64,000 nt of DNA from Xestospongia muta (Eukaryota > Porifera > Demospongiae > Haplosclerida > Petrosiidae): NCBI GenBank assembly GCA_963693285.1, contig OY848917.1, forward strand, positions 5,094,118-5,158,117, in the 5' to 3' direction. The position numbers and the translations under genes are program-made. The notes under the pieces were generated by a model that did not search any database, had not been told where the DNA came from, and saw only the letters and a program-made list of their open reading frames with translations. Positions 23,049 through 33,448 of the stretch are shown one piece after another (the first letter of the stretch is position 1; each line of letters begins with the position of its first letter).

Positions 23049-26000
23049 TTAATCTGAATAATCTTCAAGCAGAGGCTCCCTAAAGTCTCTATTCCATTTC
23101 CCTGTATCGTTATCCAAAACGATGTTGACATCATCTAAATATCTTTGTTTTATGTGTGTAACTTTAAACCACAGATTCTTCATAATCTTCATCAAAGGAT
23201 TCCACATCTTCATAAACATTCTAAACTTCTTCATATATCCCAAGACATGATATCCAATCAACAACAACAATACAAAAAGTATCAGTGACATGAAGACACT
23301 AGCATATGGTGCTGATTTTGATATCTTCCCTTGAAGCTGTAAGTAAAGAGCTGTAAATTCCATCAACACTAAATTAACCAATATAAATCCCTCAACAACA
23401 TTCACTAAATGACCTCGAAAAGGCTTACAGTAAATTTGTATAAACGTGAATGGAGCCAGTAACAAGATATGAAGACATAGTAGAAGGGAAGGATCCTTAC
23501 CTCGTAATAAAGCATAGCTGATATAAGCACAAACCAATAGCCACAGACGAGCACCAAACCACCATCCCCAACCTTCTCTATAGCGTCCTTGATAGGCATC
23601 AAGGAAATTACGACGACGTCTAACGCACCTAACTCTTAGAGCCAGTGAACCACAAGTTGTCCATAGAAGAAAAGGAATTAAGTAGATTAAAGTTACTCCA
23701 AAGGCTACACTTAACAGAATGACATGCCCAGTGTCTTTCCAATACTTAACATTGCCATCAATGTACCATACAGTATTGTCACCTTGTGGTGTTTGTATAG
23801 ATACTGGTGTGAAGATATCTATAACAGTGAGTAACAGTTTAGCAAATGACATGTAAAATAAAGTAGCAAGAACTTGTACTGAAGAGTAAGAAGTTAAGTT
23901 AGCAATTCGAGTAGAGAATCTGCTCAATAGAACAAGAACTACTACAATTAGCCACAAGTAGACAGGAAAAACAAACTGGAGAGCTGTCTTGTATAGAGCT
24001 GTCATTCCTTTAAAGAAACATACCCCAAATCCCAAATTGAGATTGAGTAAGGAGAAAGTTATGTTTAAGATGTGTCCATACATATGACTTTCTGTGAGGG
24101 AATCTCGAAGACTAACTTCTGTCATATTAGCAAAAAAGACTATTCCTCCTAATACCTTACTAGAAATGGTGATACTAAGACAAAACAAGATTAAAATGGC
24201 TGCTATTCCTGCAACTACGAATGCAATAATGAGCAACAAAAACAAGTTTGAGTGACAACGCTCACAGTCATCAGATCCTAAAACAATGCTGTAACCCTCA
24301 ACACAATCTCCACAAAGTGTTCCTCTCCTGTTTGGATGACATATGTAGTCTTTTTGTGTCATATCAATATCAGTGAGATCACTATTACAATATCCTGTAG
24401 GACAAACAGAAGCAAAACCATAGCTGTGATTTTGAATATATCCAAGCCACTTTCCACTTGAAATTGTTATACTTGTTGTATCAATGTGACATATGTTGGC
24501 TATCTTCTGGTTAGTAATAAAAAAATCACATGTACAAATTCCACAAGAAATAGAGAAACCAACAGGACAAGGCATCATTAAGATAGGAATGATCATTTGA
24601 ATTGATCCTTCAAGAACAGCAAAATTCAAATTTTGCTTCATTTTTTGAGGTAGATAATATGGCCCAGTAAACAGTCTGAAGCTTACATTTGTGCATATAC
24701 CATTATTTAATAATTGAGCTTTCTTACTAAGAATCCAGTTTTCTCCCTTTATTCTTCTGACTTTAAAGTACAAAAACAACTTTGCTAGTGTTGGTTTTCC
24801 CTGGAAGTCCATTGCTATGATTGAAAGTTTAATTAACTTTCCAGGATAGGTGTTAATTTTGTGTTTAGTGTTATTAATCATAACTTGACCAGTTCTTGAA
24901 TCACACAGTTGTAAACCTGTAGGTGGTGATGATATTTTACTCGAATAGTTATGTAAAGGATACATGTGTTCTAATTTGCAATGTTGTAGTCCATCTGAAT
25001 ATACAAGGTAGAAACCTTTTTTCATTTCAGGAAAGGTAATTGTTACGTTGTGTGTAGCATTTGGTTGGAATTTTAGAGGACAATCTGTGTAGACACTATA
25101 TGTTTGTCCAAGTGCTGTTATTGCTCCTGCTGGTGGAAAATTATTTTCACCCTCAAAATGTATGTCAGCAGGTGCCTGGAATGTAACATGTGATTGTGAT
25201 TCAAGACGAATAAACGAACTAATATTAGCCAACTTACGTAAAAACTGCACTACTCCTTGTATAAATAGACTACTATTCACTGCAACTAGTACTGCTTGAT
25301 GGTTACAATAAAAATGATTACCAGTAGTGTGTTGCTTTATAGAAATTGAGTTAATATAGTGGAACTCAAATAACGATCCAGTAATGACATTATAAACTTC
25401 TTTATCTAGTGAGTATTGTTGACTACGAGTTCTTACATAAATATCTGAGAGTACCACAGAAATATTGTAACTATCATCAGTCAATGGAATATGTTTATTA
25501 GCTACAATATACAGTGAAGATCCACCAAATTTTGCTTTATTATAGAACCATATCGTTTCAATAAAATATATTGTTGCAACAACAGAAGAAGCATAAGATA
25601 GTTGAATAAATACAGCACCTCCATAGTAACCACTTGTATTGTTTAAAAACTTTATTTGATTGAAAGTTATTGTCAAGCTGGTTTCAATTTTTGTAATAGT
25701 ACGAGTGATAACATATATTGCAAGACCACCACCTCTAGCTCTGTATGAACCTGTAACTGAGTTATCATAAAAGTTGTTGACTATTGATGGAGTAGTGTTA
25801 AATATTAGATTAGGTATAGTTGGAGATATTGTATTGAGGTATAATACCAAACACCCACCAGCTATATCACCACTATTACTACTAACGTCATTAGACTCCA
25901 ATATAACATGTCCTTTTTTATATGAAGACCCAATGAATAATATAGTCAGTCCTCCAGCACCAAATACTGGTACTTGTTGTACACCAAACTGAAGAATGTC

Positions 26001-26732
26001 AATTGGATTTTGTCTCCACAAATATTGATTGACATTCTTTGATATGGTTGAGCTCTTAATTAAAAGGGATTGACCACTCTGTAATTTATCAGACTCATCA
26101 ATAAACAGAAAAAGTAATCCACTGCCAGAACAAAATGGGCTAACCAATTTGAGTTGTTGTGATGTACAAACAATAGAATCAGTTACTGTAATGTTATAGA
26201 AAAGAGTCTCTCCATGTACATCAATAGCAATTATAGCATATCCATAATATCCTCCATCAATAGATACATTAGATACATGTAGTTCATTACAATGATGAAA
26301 TAGTAAGACAGCAGATAGTCCTATTGGAAAATAAAGCCATGTGTTATTAGAAGTAATAGCTGTGTTTAATATGCCACCACATTGATGGATATGAAGGTTG
26401 TACAAGTATAGTCCAGATATGTTTATAAAACCAATCCCTCTAGTAGGAACAATGTCTTTGTTGCAGATAATGTGAGCAGCTTTGACTGAACTATTGCTGG
26501 TAATTGTTATGTTGTTGATATTTTTAACCAGACAGAAGGGTCCAGGTACAAGGTAGTGAGGTACAGCAGGTGAGAGGATGAGGACACTATCTGAGTTAAG
26601 GAGTAGAGAACCATTGCTACACAAATAATACTGAAGAGTATTAGAATCAGATTCATTTCCATGAAGATGAACAACATACTCTCCTGATACAATAGATGCT
26701 GTAAGAAGTAACATATATACTAGCACATCCAT
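23049..26732 (-). CDS. Array copy 3: beta-helix/Cys-rich/multi-pass protein, 1227 aa
   Basis: Intact single-exon copy with the same domain order as the gene at 15433-19116. Its middle ectodomain carries the second sequence version: RTRSQQYSLDKEVYNVITG near 434-452, FPEMKKGFYLVYSDG near 566, and VRRIKGENWILSKKAQLLNN with FTGPYYLPQKMKQNLNF near 655-705. The Cys-rich module has an extra cysteine (GFSISCGICTC for GFSISHGICTC) and an Asp-to-Phe... serine change giving CDFF for CDSF. The 3' end (THIKQRYLDDVNIVLDNDTG) pairs it with the partial copy at 63666. Function is as inferred for the family; expression cannot be judged from sequence. Confidence 0.88.
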   Translation of the reverse strand: MDVLVYMLLLTASIVSGEYVVHLHGNESDSNTLQYYLCSNGSLLLNSDSVLILSPAVPHYLVPGPFCLVKNINNITITSNSSVKAAHIICNKDIVPTRGIGFINISGLYLYNLHIHQCGGILNTAITSNNTWLYFPIGLSAVLLFHHCNELHVSNVSIDGGYYGYAIIAIDVHGETLFYNITVTDSIVCTSQQLKLVSPFCSGSGLLFLFIDESDKLQSGQSLLIKSSTISKNVNQYLWRQNPIDILQFGVQQVPVFGAGGLTILFIGSSYKKGHVILESNDVSSNSGDIAGGCLVLYLNTISPTIPNLIFNTTPSIVNNFYDNSVTGSYRARGGGLAIYVITRTITKIETSLTITFNQIKFLNNTSGYYGGAVFIQLSYASSVVATIYFIETIWFYNKAKFGGSSLYIVANKHIPLTDDSYNISVVLSDIYVRTRSQQYSLDKEVYNVITGSLFEFHYINSISIKQHTTGNHFYCNHQAVLVAVNSSLFIQGVVQFLRKLANISSFIRLESQSHVTFQAPADIHFEGENNFPPAGAITALGQTYSVYTDCPLKFQPNATHNVTITFPEMKKGFYLVYSDGLQHCKLEHMYPLHNYSSKISSPPTGLQLCDSRTGQVMINNTKHKINTYPGKLIKLSIIAMDFQGKPTLAKLFLYFKVRRIKGENWILSKKAQLLNNGICTNVSFRLFTGPYYLPQKMKQNLNFAVLEGSIQMIIPILMMPCPVGFSISCGICTCDFFITNQKIANICHIDTTSITISSGKWLGYIQNHSYGFASVCPTGYCNSDLTDIDMTQKDYICHPNRRGTLCGDCVEGYSIVLGSDDCERCHSNLFLLLIIAFVVAGIAAILILFCLSITISSKVLGGIVFFANMTEVSLRDSLTESHMYGHILNITFSLLNLNLGFGVCFFKGMTALYKTALQFVFPVYLWLIVVVLVLLSRFSTRIANLTSYSSVQVLATLFYMSFAKLLLTVIDIFTPVSIQTPQGDNTVWYIDGNVKYWKDTGHVILLSVAFGVTLIYLIPFLLWTTCGSLALRVRCVRRRRNFLDAYQGRYREGWGWWFGARLWLLVCAYISYALLRGKDPSLLLCLHILLLAPFTFIQIYCKPFRGHLVNVVEGFILVNLVLMEFTALYLQLQGKISKSAPYASVFMSLILFVLLLLIGYHVLGYMKKFRMFMKMWNPLMKIMKNLWFKVTHIKQRYLDDVNIVLDNDTGKWNRDFREPLLEDYSD

Positions 26733-27002
26733 TGTGTAAGTGGCGAAAACTGAGAAGAAAACAGCTACGTTTACAGTTACTGTGCACGGTCAAACAGTTA
26801 TTTATATACAGTGAGTCTGTGCATGGTCAAAACAATTTGTTTTTTAAAAACGTATATACAACTATAATAGCAAATTGATAACACAACATTACGTGTCATT
26901 CGACAGCTACAGCTACATAGCCGACATGCGAAAGTAGACAAAGCGTTAATTACGACACGCCCACACATTATAATTGCCATAAATACTAACATTGAAACAT
27001 TG
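26733..27002 (-). promoter_or_regulatory. Candidate promoter of copy 3
   Basis: The 5' flank contains two GTGCA-type motifs (ACTGTGCACGGT and a degenerate second one) separated by TATTTATATACAG, plus the GTATATACG element and CpG-containing ACGTGTC. It is longer than the flank of copy 2 because of an extra segment shared with copy 4. Confidence 0.35.
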
Positions 27003-27457
27003 AAAAGACATGGTGTAATTGGAAAGAAAGGTTGTTCAATATATCTATTAATTTATTTATCCTATTTTTTATTTTGAATTTTTATTTTTTTACGACGATG
27101 TTAGTCCTTAAAAGTTTATGGTTTAGGGAACAGTTTCAATTGTTTTTTCTCCATCAAAACTTCATTTAGTAATATCTGCCTAAAGTGAAAACAACCATTA
27201 CTGGTGCAGTCTACCTAGACACAGTCCAATAGATTTCGCGTCAATTCTTTAAAAATCCACACAAGTCTAAATGTGATAGATTGCAGTTTATTCTTCTAAA
27301 CAATTCCCTTTTTTTCAATATTCTATTCTAAAGATAGTGTGATACAGAGGACAAGAAAACAAGGACTCTAATTTATATCTAAGGCTTCATTAGTTACCAA
27401 ATAGAAAGCAGTGATACAATAGATGAGAGAATAATGACAACATCTGTGTTTACATTT

Positions 27458-27479
27458 CTAACATACTATAGTATGTTAG
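27458..27479. repeat. Perfect 22-bp palindrome
   Basis: CTAACATACTA followed by TAGTATGTTAG without a loop. Other spacers have the same two arms separated by about 12-23 bases, so the loop was deleted here. Confidence 0.75.
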
Positions 27480-27695
27480 TTATGAAAACAACATATGATG
27501 TTTACTTTCTGTTTGCATCAAATAAATGAAGTTAATCTATTTGAGTAGGAATAACAAGAGCAGTAGTATGTTACTTAACAAGGTAGAAGTATTGGTGAAT
27601 GAAAAACAATGAATTGTTTTTACAATAAAATAACATACTAAATAGCCATATACATTATCTTAAAAGTATCAGATACATAAAATCAACATTGCACA

Positions 27696-27895
27696 TCATA
27701 TTTTAAATACTGTATCTAAATAAAGGAGAACACCATTAACATACAAGTAATAAGGAAGTGGTAAATCTAATTCGTTTCCACAAACATGAATGACATACTG
27801 TCTTGATACAGTAGATACTGTAACATACATACTATCATGTTCATTGTGATAAAGGATGAAAAATGAGAAGGAAGCAAACAGCCAATTACTTATTT
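27696..27895 (-). pseudogene. Best-preserved relic of a divergent family-gene 5' end
   Basis: The minus strand reads WLFASFSFFILYHNEHDSMY, VTVSTVSRQYVIHVCGNELD and PLPYYLYVNGVLLYLDTVFK before a stop. The second half aligns with residues 12-50 of the array proteins. The gene body is missing. It appears to be the start of a paralogue that lost the rest before the spacers were duplicated. Confidence 0.6.
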
Positions 27896-28002
27896 CTAAG
27901 TGGCTATCCGTCTGGCAACCGGACCGACTTGGCAAGACTATTCGTCCGGCAATCTTCAACTGCGCATGCGCGTGACCTTTGTACCCCGACTAGCTGTACA
28001 AA
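27896..28002 (+). promoter_or_regulatory. Captured promoter of the zinc-finger gene fragment
   Basis: CpG-containing sequence unlike the surrounding AT-rich spacer. TGCGCATGCGCG at 27961-27972 matches the palindromic NRF-1-type site common in animal promoters. The ATG at 28003 follows 30 bases later. Confidence 0.5.
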
Positions 28003-28930
28003 ATGGCTACTAAGACTAAGATGCTTGTCGGTGACTTGTTTAATTCTTATGAGGAACTAGAGGCTAAAGTCACTTCTTATCAAAAAGATAACTTCGTACA
28101 ATTAGCAAGACGAGACTCTAGGACCTTAGATGTTGCTCGAAAAAGGGTTCCTAAGCGTGTGGAGAGAGCTAACTCAGCTTTAGTGTACTACTCTATCCAT
28201 TATGTCTGTGTCTTTGGTGGGAAGAAGTATAAGAATGAAGGGACTGGACAGAGATCACTGCAAAGGTTTGTGCTTTTTGAATGATGATATATAATCAAAT
28301 TGATTTCCAGAACAATTAAACAATGTTGTCAAGCTGGCATTAAATTCACACTGAGTGATAATGCACAGAGTCTCGTTGTAACAGAAGTAGTGGAAGACCA
28401 CAATCATGAAGTTGATAAGGTAAATGAGTTACATACATAGCTCAGTGATGTTGTAGTTTTAATTTGTAATTATAATCAATTACGATTACTTGTGATTAAG
28501 TACAGTTGTATACAGTGGGACCTCTCAGTGTAATCAGGACCTCTGAAATAGGGACACCTCTATAATCAGGACACTTTATGTTGGCCCAATGGTGTCCGCA
28601 ATAGATCGAGGTTCCATTGTAGTTATATACTATAGTATTGTGTAATACTGTACAGTATCTAGTAATACTTAAGGAGTGTTTGCAATGATTATTTCAACAA
28701 TATAGGATATCTATAATCACCTTCCTCAGCAAAGGAGACTTGAAATTGGTGAGAAGAATGACATTAAGGAGTTACTGAAACTAAAAGTAAACAAGAAGCA
28801 GCTTCAACAGCATATGAGTGCAAGTACTGGAAAAGTTGTCATATTAAAGGCTTCTGATTATCCCACTGGCAGACATAGACAAAGTGTTAATTATAACTCG
28901 CCCACACATTATAATTGTTATAATTGCTAA
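28003..28930 (+). CDS. 5' part of a FAR1/ZSWIM-like zinc-finger gene, three exons, chimeric end
   Basis: Exons at 28003-28265, 28311-28419 and 28706-28930 are joined by GT-AG introns of 45 and 286 bp, in phases 2 and 0. Splicing gives a 198-aa reading frame ending at TAA 28928-28930. Exon 1 starts MATKTKMLVGDLFNSYEELE. The zinc-finger ligands look like the Cys of YVCVFGGKK, the Cys of IKQCCQAG, and HNH in VVEDHNHEVDK, the FAR1-type finger found in ZSWIM1/3-like proteins and MULE-derived genes. Exon 3 ends the homology at TGKVVILK (28849), where relatives continue into the transposase-like core. The last 24 or so residues come from array spacer sequence. It has its own promoter but lacks the core and SWIM finger. 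It may be an inactive fragment or a small DNA-binding protein. Confidence 0.65.
28513..28619. mobile_element. 107-bp MITE in intron 2 of the zinc-finger fragment
   Basis: The termini CAGTGGGACCT and AGGTTCCATTG are imperfect inverted repeats, flanked by TA on both sides (28511-28512 and 28620-28621). The body contains GTGTCC and CAGGACAC type motifs of the abundant invertebrate 'cagtggaacct' elements. Confidence 0.7.
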
Positions 28931-31082
28931 TATTGAAAAGTCATGTTGTAATTGGAGAGAAAGGTTTTTCAATAAAGCTATTAATTTATTTTTTCTATTT
29001 TTTATTTTGTTTCTTATTTCTTTTATGACGATGTTAAGCCTTAAGAGTTTATTGTTTAGGGAACAGTTTCAATTGTTTTTTTCTCCATTAAAACTTTATT
29101 CATTAATATCTGCCTAAAGTGAAAACAACTGTTGCTGATGCAGTCAACTAGACACAGCCTAATACATTTGACATCAATTCTTTCAAAATCCACACAAGTC
29201 TAAATGTGACAGATTGCAGTATATTCTTCTAAGCAATTCCCTTTTTTCAATATTCTTTTTTAAAGATAGTGTGGTAAAGAGGACACGAAAACAAGAACTC
29301 TAATTTACATCAGAGGCTTCATTAATTATCAAGTAGAAAGCAGTGATACAATAAGGAGGAAACGTAGACAACATCTGTGTTTACATTTCTAACATACTAT
29401 AAGAATGACTATTTAGTCAATATGTATGTTAGTTATGAAAACAGCATAAGATGTTTACTTTCTGTTTGCATCAAATAATTGAAGTTGATCTATTGAGTAG
29501 GAATAACAAGAGCAGTAGTATGTTACTTAACAAGGTATAAGTGTTGGTGAGTAGGAAGAATTACAATAATATTTTAATTCATACTGACAAAAGTTGTTCT
29601 AAAGGCCTAAACACCACCTTTCTGTAATATATATATGAAAGTAATTCTGATAGTGATTAAGGCCATGTTTATGGTTAGTAAGTCAAGGATTACTTTTGTT
29701 AATCCAGTTCCAGAGTTGCTTCAGAAGATAAGGATTCACTTTTTCCTGTGTCAGAACTAGTCTCTTTGCTGTGTTTTCTTTTACAAATTTTTTTTGATTT
29801 CTTATTATTTGAATTCCTATGAATATATAAAAAGTGTGCATTCTACAACATGTATATTACATTGGCAACAGGAGCAAGCCCTTCTTGAAAGATGAGACAT
29901 GTCATCACAAGAGGCTTAAAAATAATATGTACATGGAATATCTTATTAATTTAGTCTGTATGCAAATGCCTTTTATTAAAACCTAGTAGGCATAACTGGA
30001 CATTCTCTTAATACTCTAACTGCTTAACACTGTAACAATTGATTGGTTGAATTAACTAATACATGATTATACAGGTTGTATATGTAAAATGTAAACATAA
30101 TACTATTTTGCATTGATTGATTACTAATGTATTATGAAATTGATAGTTTTGTAGCTACATAAGCAGTAGTACATTAGTAATGAAAACAATGTTATACCTA
30201 CTTTTTTTGACAAAAATAAAATCGTATCACAATTTTACCAAAGAGTCAAATAGTTATGACATACTGTCATTTAACTGAGGATTTAGGAGCAATAAGGTAA
30301 TCTATCTACTATCTACTTTGATAAGTATTCTATTTTAAATTTCAATGTTGATATATAACATTTTAATAGTACAGCATGACCATGCATAATATATAAAATT
30401 ATAAAATGCCATATTGACATTATTAAGTTCATTCTGTGAACCAAACCTATTATCACAAGTTGTTATTGTTTAATCTTATCATTGTACAACCCTAGAACAG
30501 AATTTCAAAAGAAAGTATAACTGTCATTTGGCTCACAGAAGAAAGTACCTACCAAATAAGAATTCAGCTTTCTGTCTTTTGTCATAGAATAAGTTTTTAA
30601 GATTGTTGTACTGTACTTTGATGAAGACTATCAAGAATGGAGTGATGTAGACAACGATTACATTCCTACTAACAAAGAAAAGCTACAAGTCATCAATCTA
30701 TAACAACTAACTCAACCATCAATAAGGAACTTATTTTACAGATAAGTTATTTCAATTTATAAATAATAAAATCATCAGGACTATGTTCTAATAGTTTACA
30801 TTATAAATTGTCTGAGTGGATAGCTCTTACTATACTTGTATATTGAATTCTTAGAATGAAGACAAACCAACTAGTGATTTTGATATAAATCTACTTATTC
30901 TCTAGCTTCTACTCAAAAAGTACAAATAATTGTTTAGTGCATCGTGATTTCTTATTATATTTGGTCACATGTAGAATAATTACCATTCATTGCCGATCAT
31001 TGGTTCCAGTCAGATATATACCTACTTCTAGAACCAGGTCTTGAGGCCTAGGTTATGGTATGCCTTCTTCTCATCTAACACA

Positions 31083-31289
31083 CTACAAAGTGTAGTGCAG
31101 CCAGTAAAGATTCTTATTATGGTCTGGAAAAGAGTGCCCAAAGTCAAAGAGACTCAATATATAAACAAACATATCACCTGATGTATAACTATCTTCATTT
31201 ACATTGTGTTCTTTTCTTTCAGCTATCTGACACTTTTTATTGAATTCTTTGTTCAAGTCACTATTAACCACAAATACAAAAAATTCCAT
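31083..31289 (-). other. Conserved minus-strand open segment, unrecognised
   Basis: 68 codons from ATG, with VNSDLNKEFNKKCQIAERKE and NEDSYTSGDMFVYILSLFDF. One of the two cleanest copies of the segment listed at 2170-2425. Confidence 0.3.
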
Positions 31290-31747
31290 TAGCTTAGAAG
31301 GACTAATTAATAATTGAAATGAATAAGTTGTTTAGGATAGAAATAAATTCAATGCTTGATATAAAGCAAAATTTCATTTACTATAACATAGTTTCAAGCA
31401 AGCCATATGTCTTTAAATAACTTATTCATTGAGGAAGATTTCAGGTTGACAAGTCTTGTTAACTTGCTCGGGAAGTCAACCATTTCCAACAGGCACAAAT
31501 GACAAAGCAGAAGTTTTACAGATGAACCACTTCAAATCATTGTTGTCTCTATGTCCTTTTCTTAATTATATAGTTGTAGGTCATGATAGGTTAAGATGTA
31601 CTCTATATTTGAACAGTGAAACAGCTTGAAAAGTATTTAAACTTTACAGAATTTATGAAATTTAAAGAGTAGCTGTTAGCAAAAATTTCTGTTGCTTAAT
31701 AGGCATATATATCATGAGTAGGTAGTGTTACTAATCCAAATATGGTA

Positions 31748-31988
31748 CACTGTAAAAATTGATTGGTTGTATTATCTAATACATGGTTACACAAGTTGTA
31801 TATGTAAAATGTAAACATAATACTATTTTGATTACTGAAGTACTGTGAAATTGATGGTTTTATAGCTACATAAAGAGTAGTATATTAGTAATGAAAACAT
31901 TATTATTATTACTTTTTCAACAAAATAAGTTTATAATTGCAACCTGTTAACCAAATGATGGTCAAATCAACCATCATTTTTTACAGTG
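31748..31988. mobile_element. 241-bp MITE with CACTGTAAAAA termini
   Basis: The left end CACTGTAAAAA and right end TTTTTACAGTG are inverted repeats flanked by TA (31746-31747 and 31989-31990). Near the right end AAATGATGGT and ACCATCATTT form a hairpin. Left-end relatives occur in most spacers (for example near 1150 and 39050), where the right end is no longer recognisable. Confidence 0.6.
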
Positions 31989-32443
31989 TAGATAAACATT
32001 TATCAGGTGTTGATTCATTTTAGTCATGTCTTGGTAAAGTATCATCTGTAACTACCTATCAGTTAAACATGTTTTGTTGAAGTGTAATCTAATACTTTAT
32101 TATTAGAAACCAGATACAATTATTGTTAGAATAAGAATAATATAGTTATGTGTTGGCTCATACATTAGTGACATATATTACCTAAGATGCAAAGCTATTG
32201 ATCACACATTGTATGTATTTGTAGATAAGTTAATCATCAGCAAAGGTTATGTGCCTCTTAAAAAAACAAGATGTTAGCCTGTAAGACAGATTTACTATGA
32301 ATAATTGATGAGTAGGTACAGTATAATTTAATATACTATATGTTAGCATATTTCAATTATTGGTTTACAATGAAGGTTTGATTAGTTACCATACCAAGTT
32401 GAAAGCAGTGATACAAACAAAGACAAAATAGGTGTTTTGATTC

Positions 32444-32491
32444 CTAACATACTATCATATTGACTGTTTAGTTAATATGATAGTATGCTAG
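32444..32491. repeat. Long-arm version of the conserved palindrome
   Basis: An 18-bp arm CTAACATACTATCATATT pairs with AATATGATAGTATGCTAG (one mismatch). The same sequence starts at the junction at about 40523 in the next spacer, where the left arm is cut. Confidence 0.65.
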
Positions 32492-32659
32492 AAATTAAAA
32501 CAGCATATGATATGATTGTTATAATTGAATGGATCCCCACATATGTTATTTACCAAGTCTATTGCATTTGTAAAGTTTTAATTTTAAGGGGTTTTGGTTA
32601 AGAAACAATCATATTAATGGCAAATGAATGAACAAAATAAGTAAATTAAAAATAATAAG

Positions 32660-32869
32660 TTAACAGTCACACAATTGGCTAATTGGCAATATAGCCAAAT
32701 CATGTAGGACCATTTTCACGTTACAAACCCATAATTTGACAAGAAGTTGTTCCATCAAGTTATGGTATGCCCTCTTCTCAACTAACACAATACACATGTA
32801 GTGCATCCAATGAATATTCTTCTCATGATCTGGCAAAAGGTTACCTGGATTCAAAGTGACACAATACAA
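32660..32869 (-). other. Diverged minus-strand open segment, unrecognised
   Basis: 69 codons, with NLLPDHEKNIHWMHYMCIV and VEKRAYHNLMEQLLVKLWV. The DH.KN..W.HY and EK.AYHNL positions match the segment at 31083-31289 and 55096-55338. It is repeated at 40689-40943. Confidence 0.3.
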
Positions 32870-33448
32870 CTAAGCAAATGAATACTACTTCTGATTACTC
32901 TACCATTTCACTGATTTTGTTGTCTTCTTAAAATTAGCATCCTCTGATGTAGCACTGACTTCACCAGCATTGGATAGAATAAAACAATGTTAATCTGGTT
33001 AATTGAGCTGAAAACAAAGACATCAAATCTGTGGGTTTTCTGTCTATAAATTCAGAAACAAACATTACTCCAGATGCATAGTAGTTATCTTTAGCTGGCA
33101 GCTAGCTAGCTGCATTTTTTAATTGATTCATTGTTCTAGTCACTGTTAAGCTATAAATCCATTAGCATTTTGATGTAAATTATTACCTGTCATTTAACTT
33201 TCAACAACATTTTAACTAAAATCTATTGTTAGGTTTCACTAATGATACATGTAACTAACAAAATAATCAGATATATTTATAAAACAATATAGTAAACAAA
33301 AAATGAACTGTTCTACAAGAAAGCAACATAATGTAGTCAAAATGCTACATATTTGTTGATCTAAGTCACAATACCACAAAGGTATTAAATATTTACTTAA
33401 TAAAATCACTACATACTAATTGTTTCAAACAAAAATTAATGGAATGTG

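Larger units (their letters stand above)
26733..27895. other. Spacer upstream of copy 3, first part
   Basis: 5' flank, a perfect 22-bp palindrome (27458-27479) and a relic of a family 5' end. It closely matches 37133-38405 until about 27895, where the homology ends in GCCAATTACTTATTT and a different gene fragment begins. Confidence 0.7.
28931..33448. other. Rearranged spacer between the zinc-finger fragment and copy 4
   Basis: 28858-31370 repeats the outer 5' flank and middle of a normal spacer, although no gene precedes it: palindrome near 29391-29430, plus-strand open segment near 29850, decayed exon-like block near 30590-30740, minus-strand open segment 31083-31289. 31380-32440 is largely unique within the window and contains a MITE (31748-31988). 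32444-33448 is the 3' flank type shared with copy 5 (40523-41521), including the minus-strand open segment at 32660-32869. No complete gene. Confidence 0.65.
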
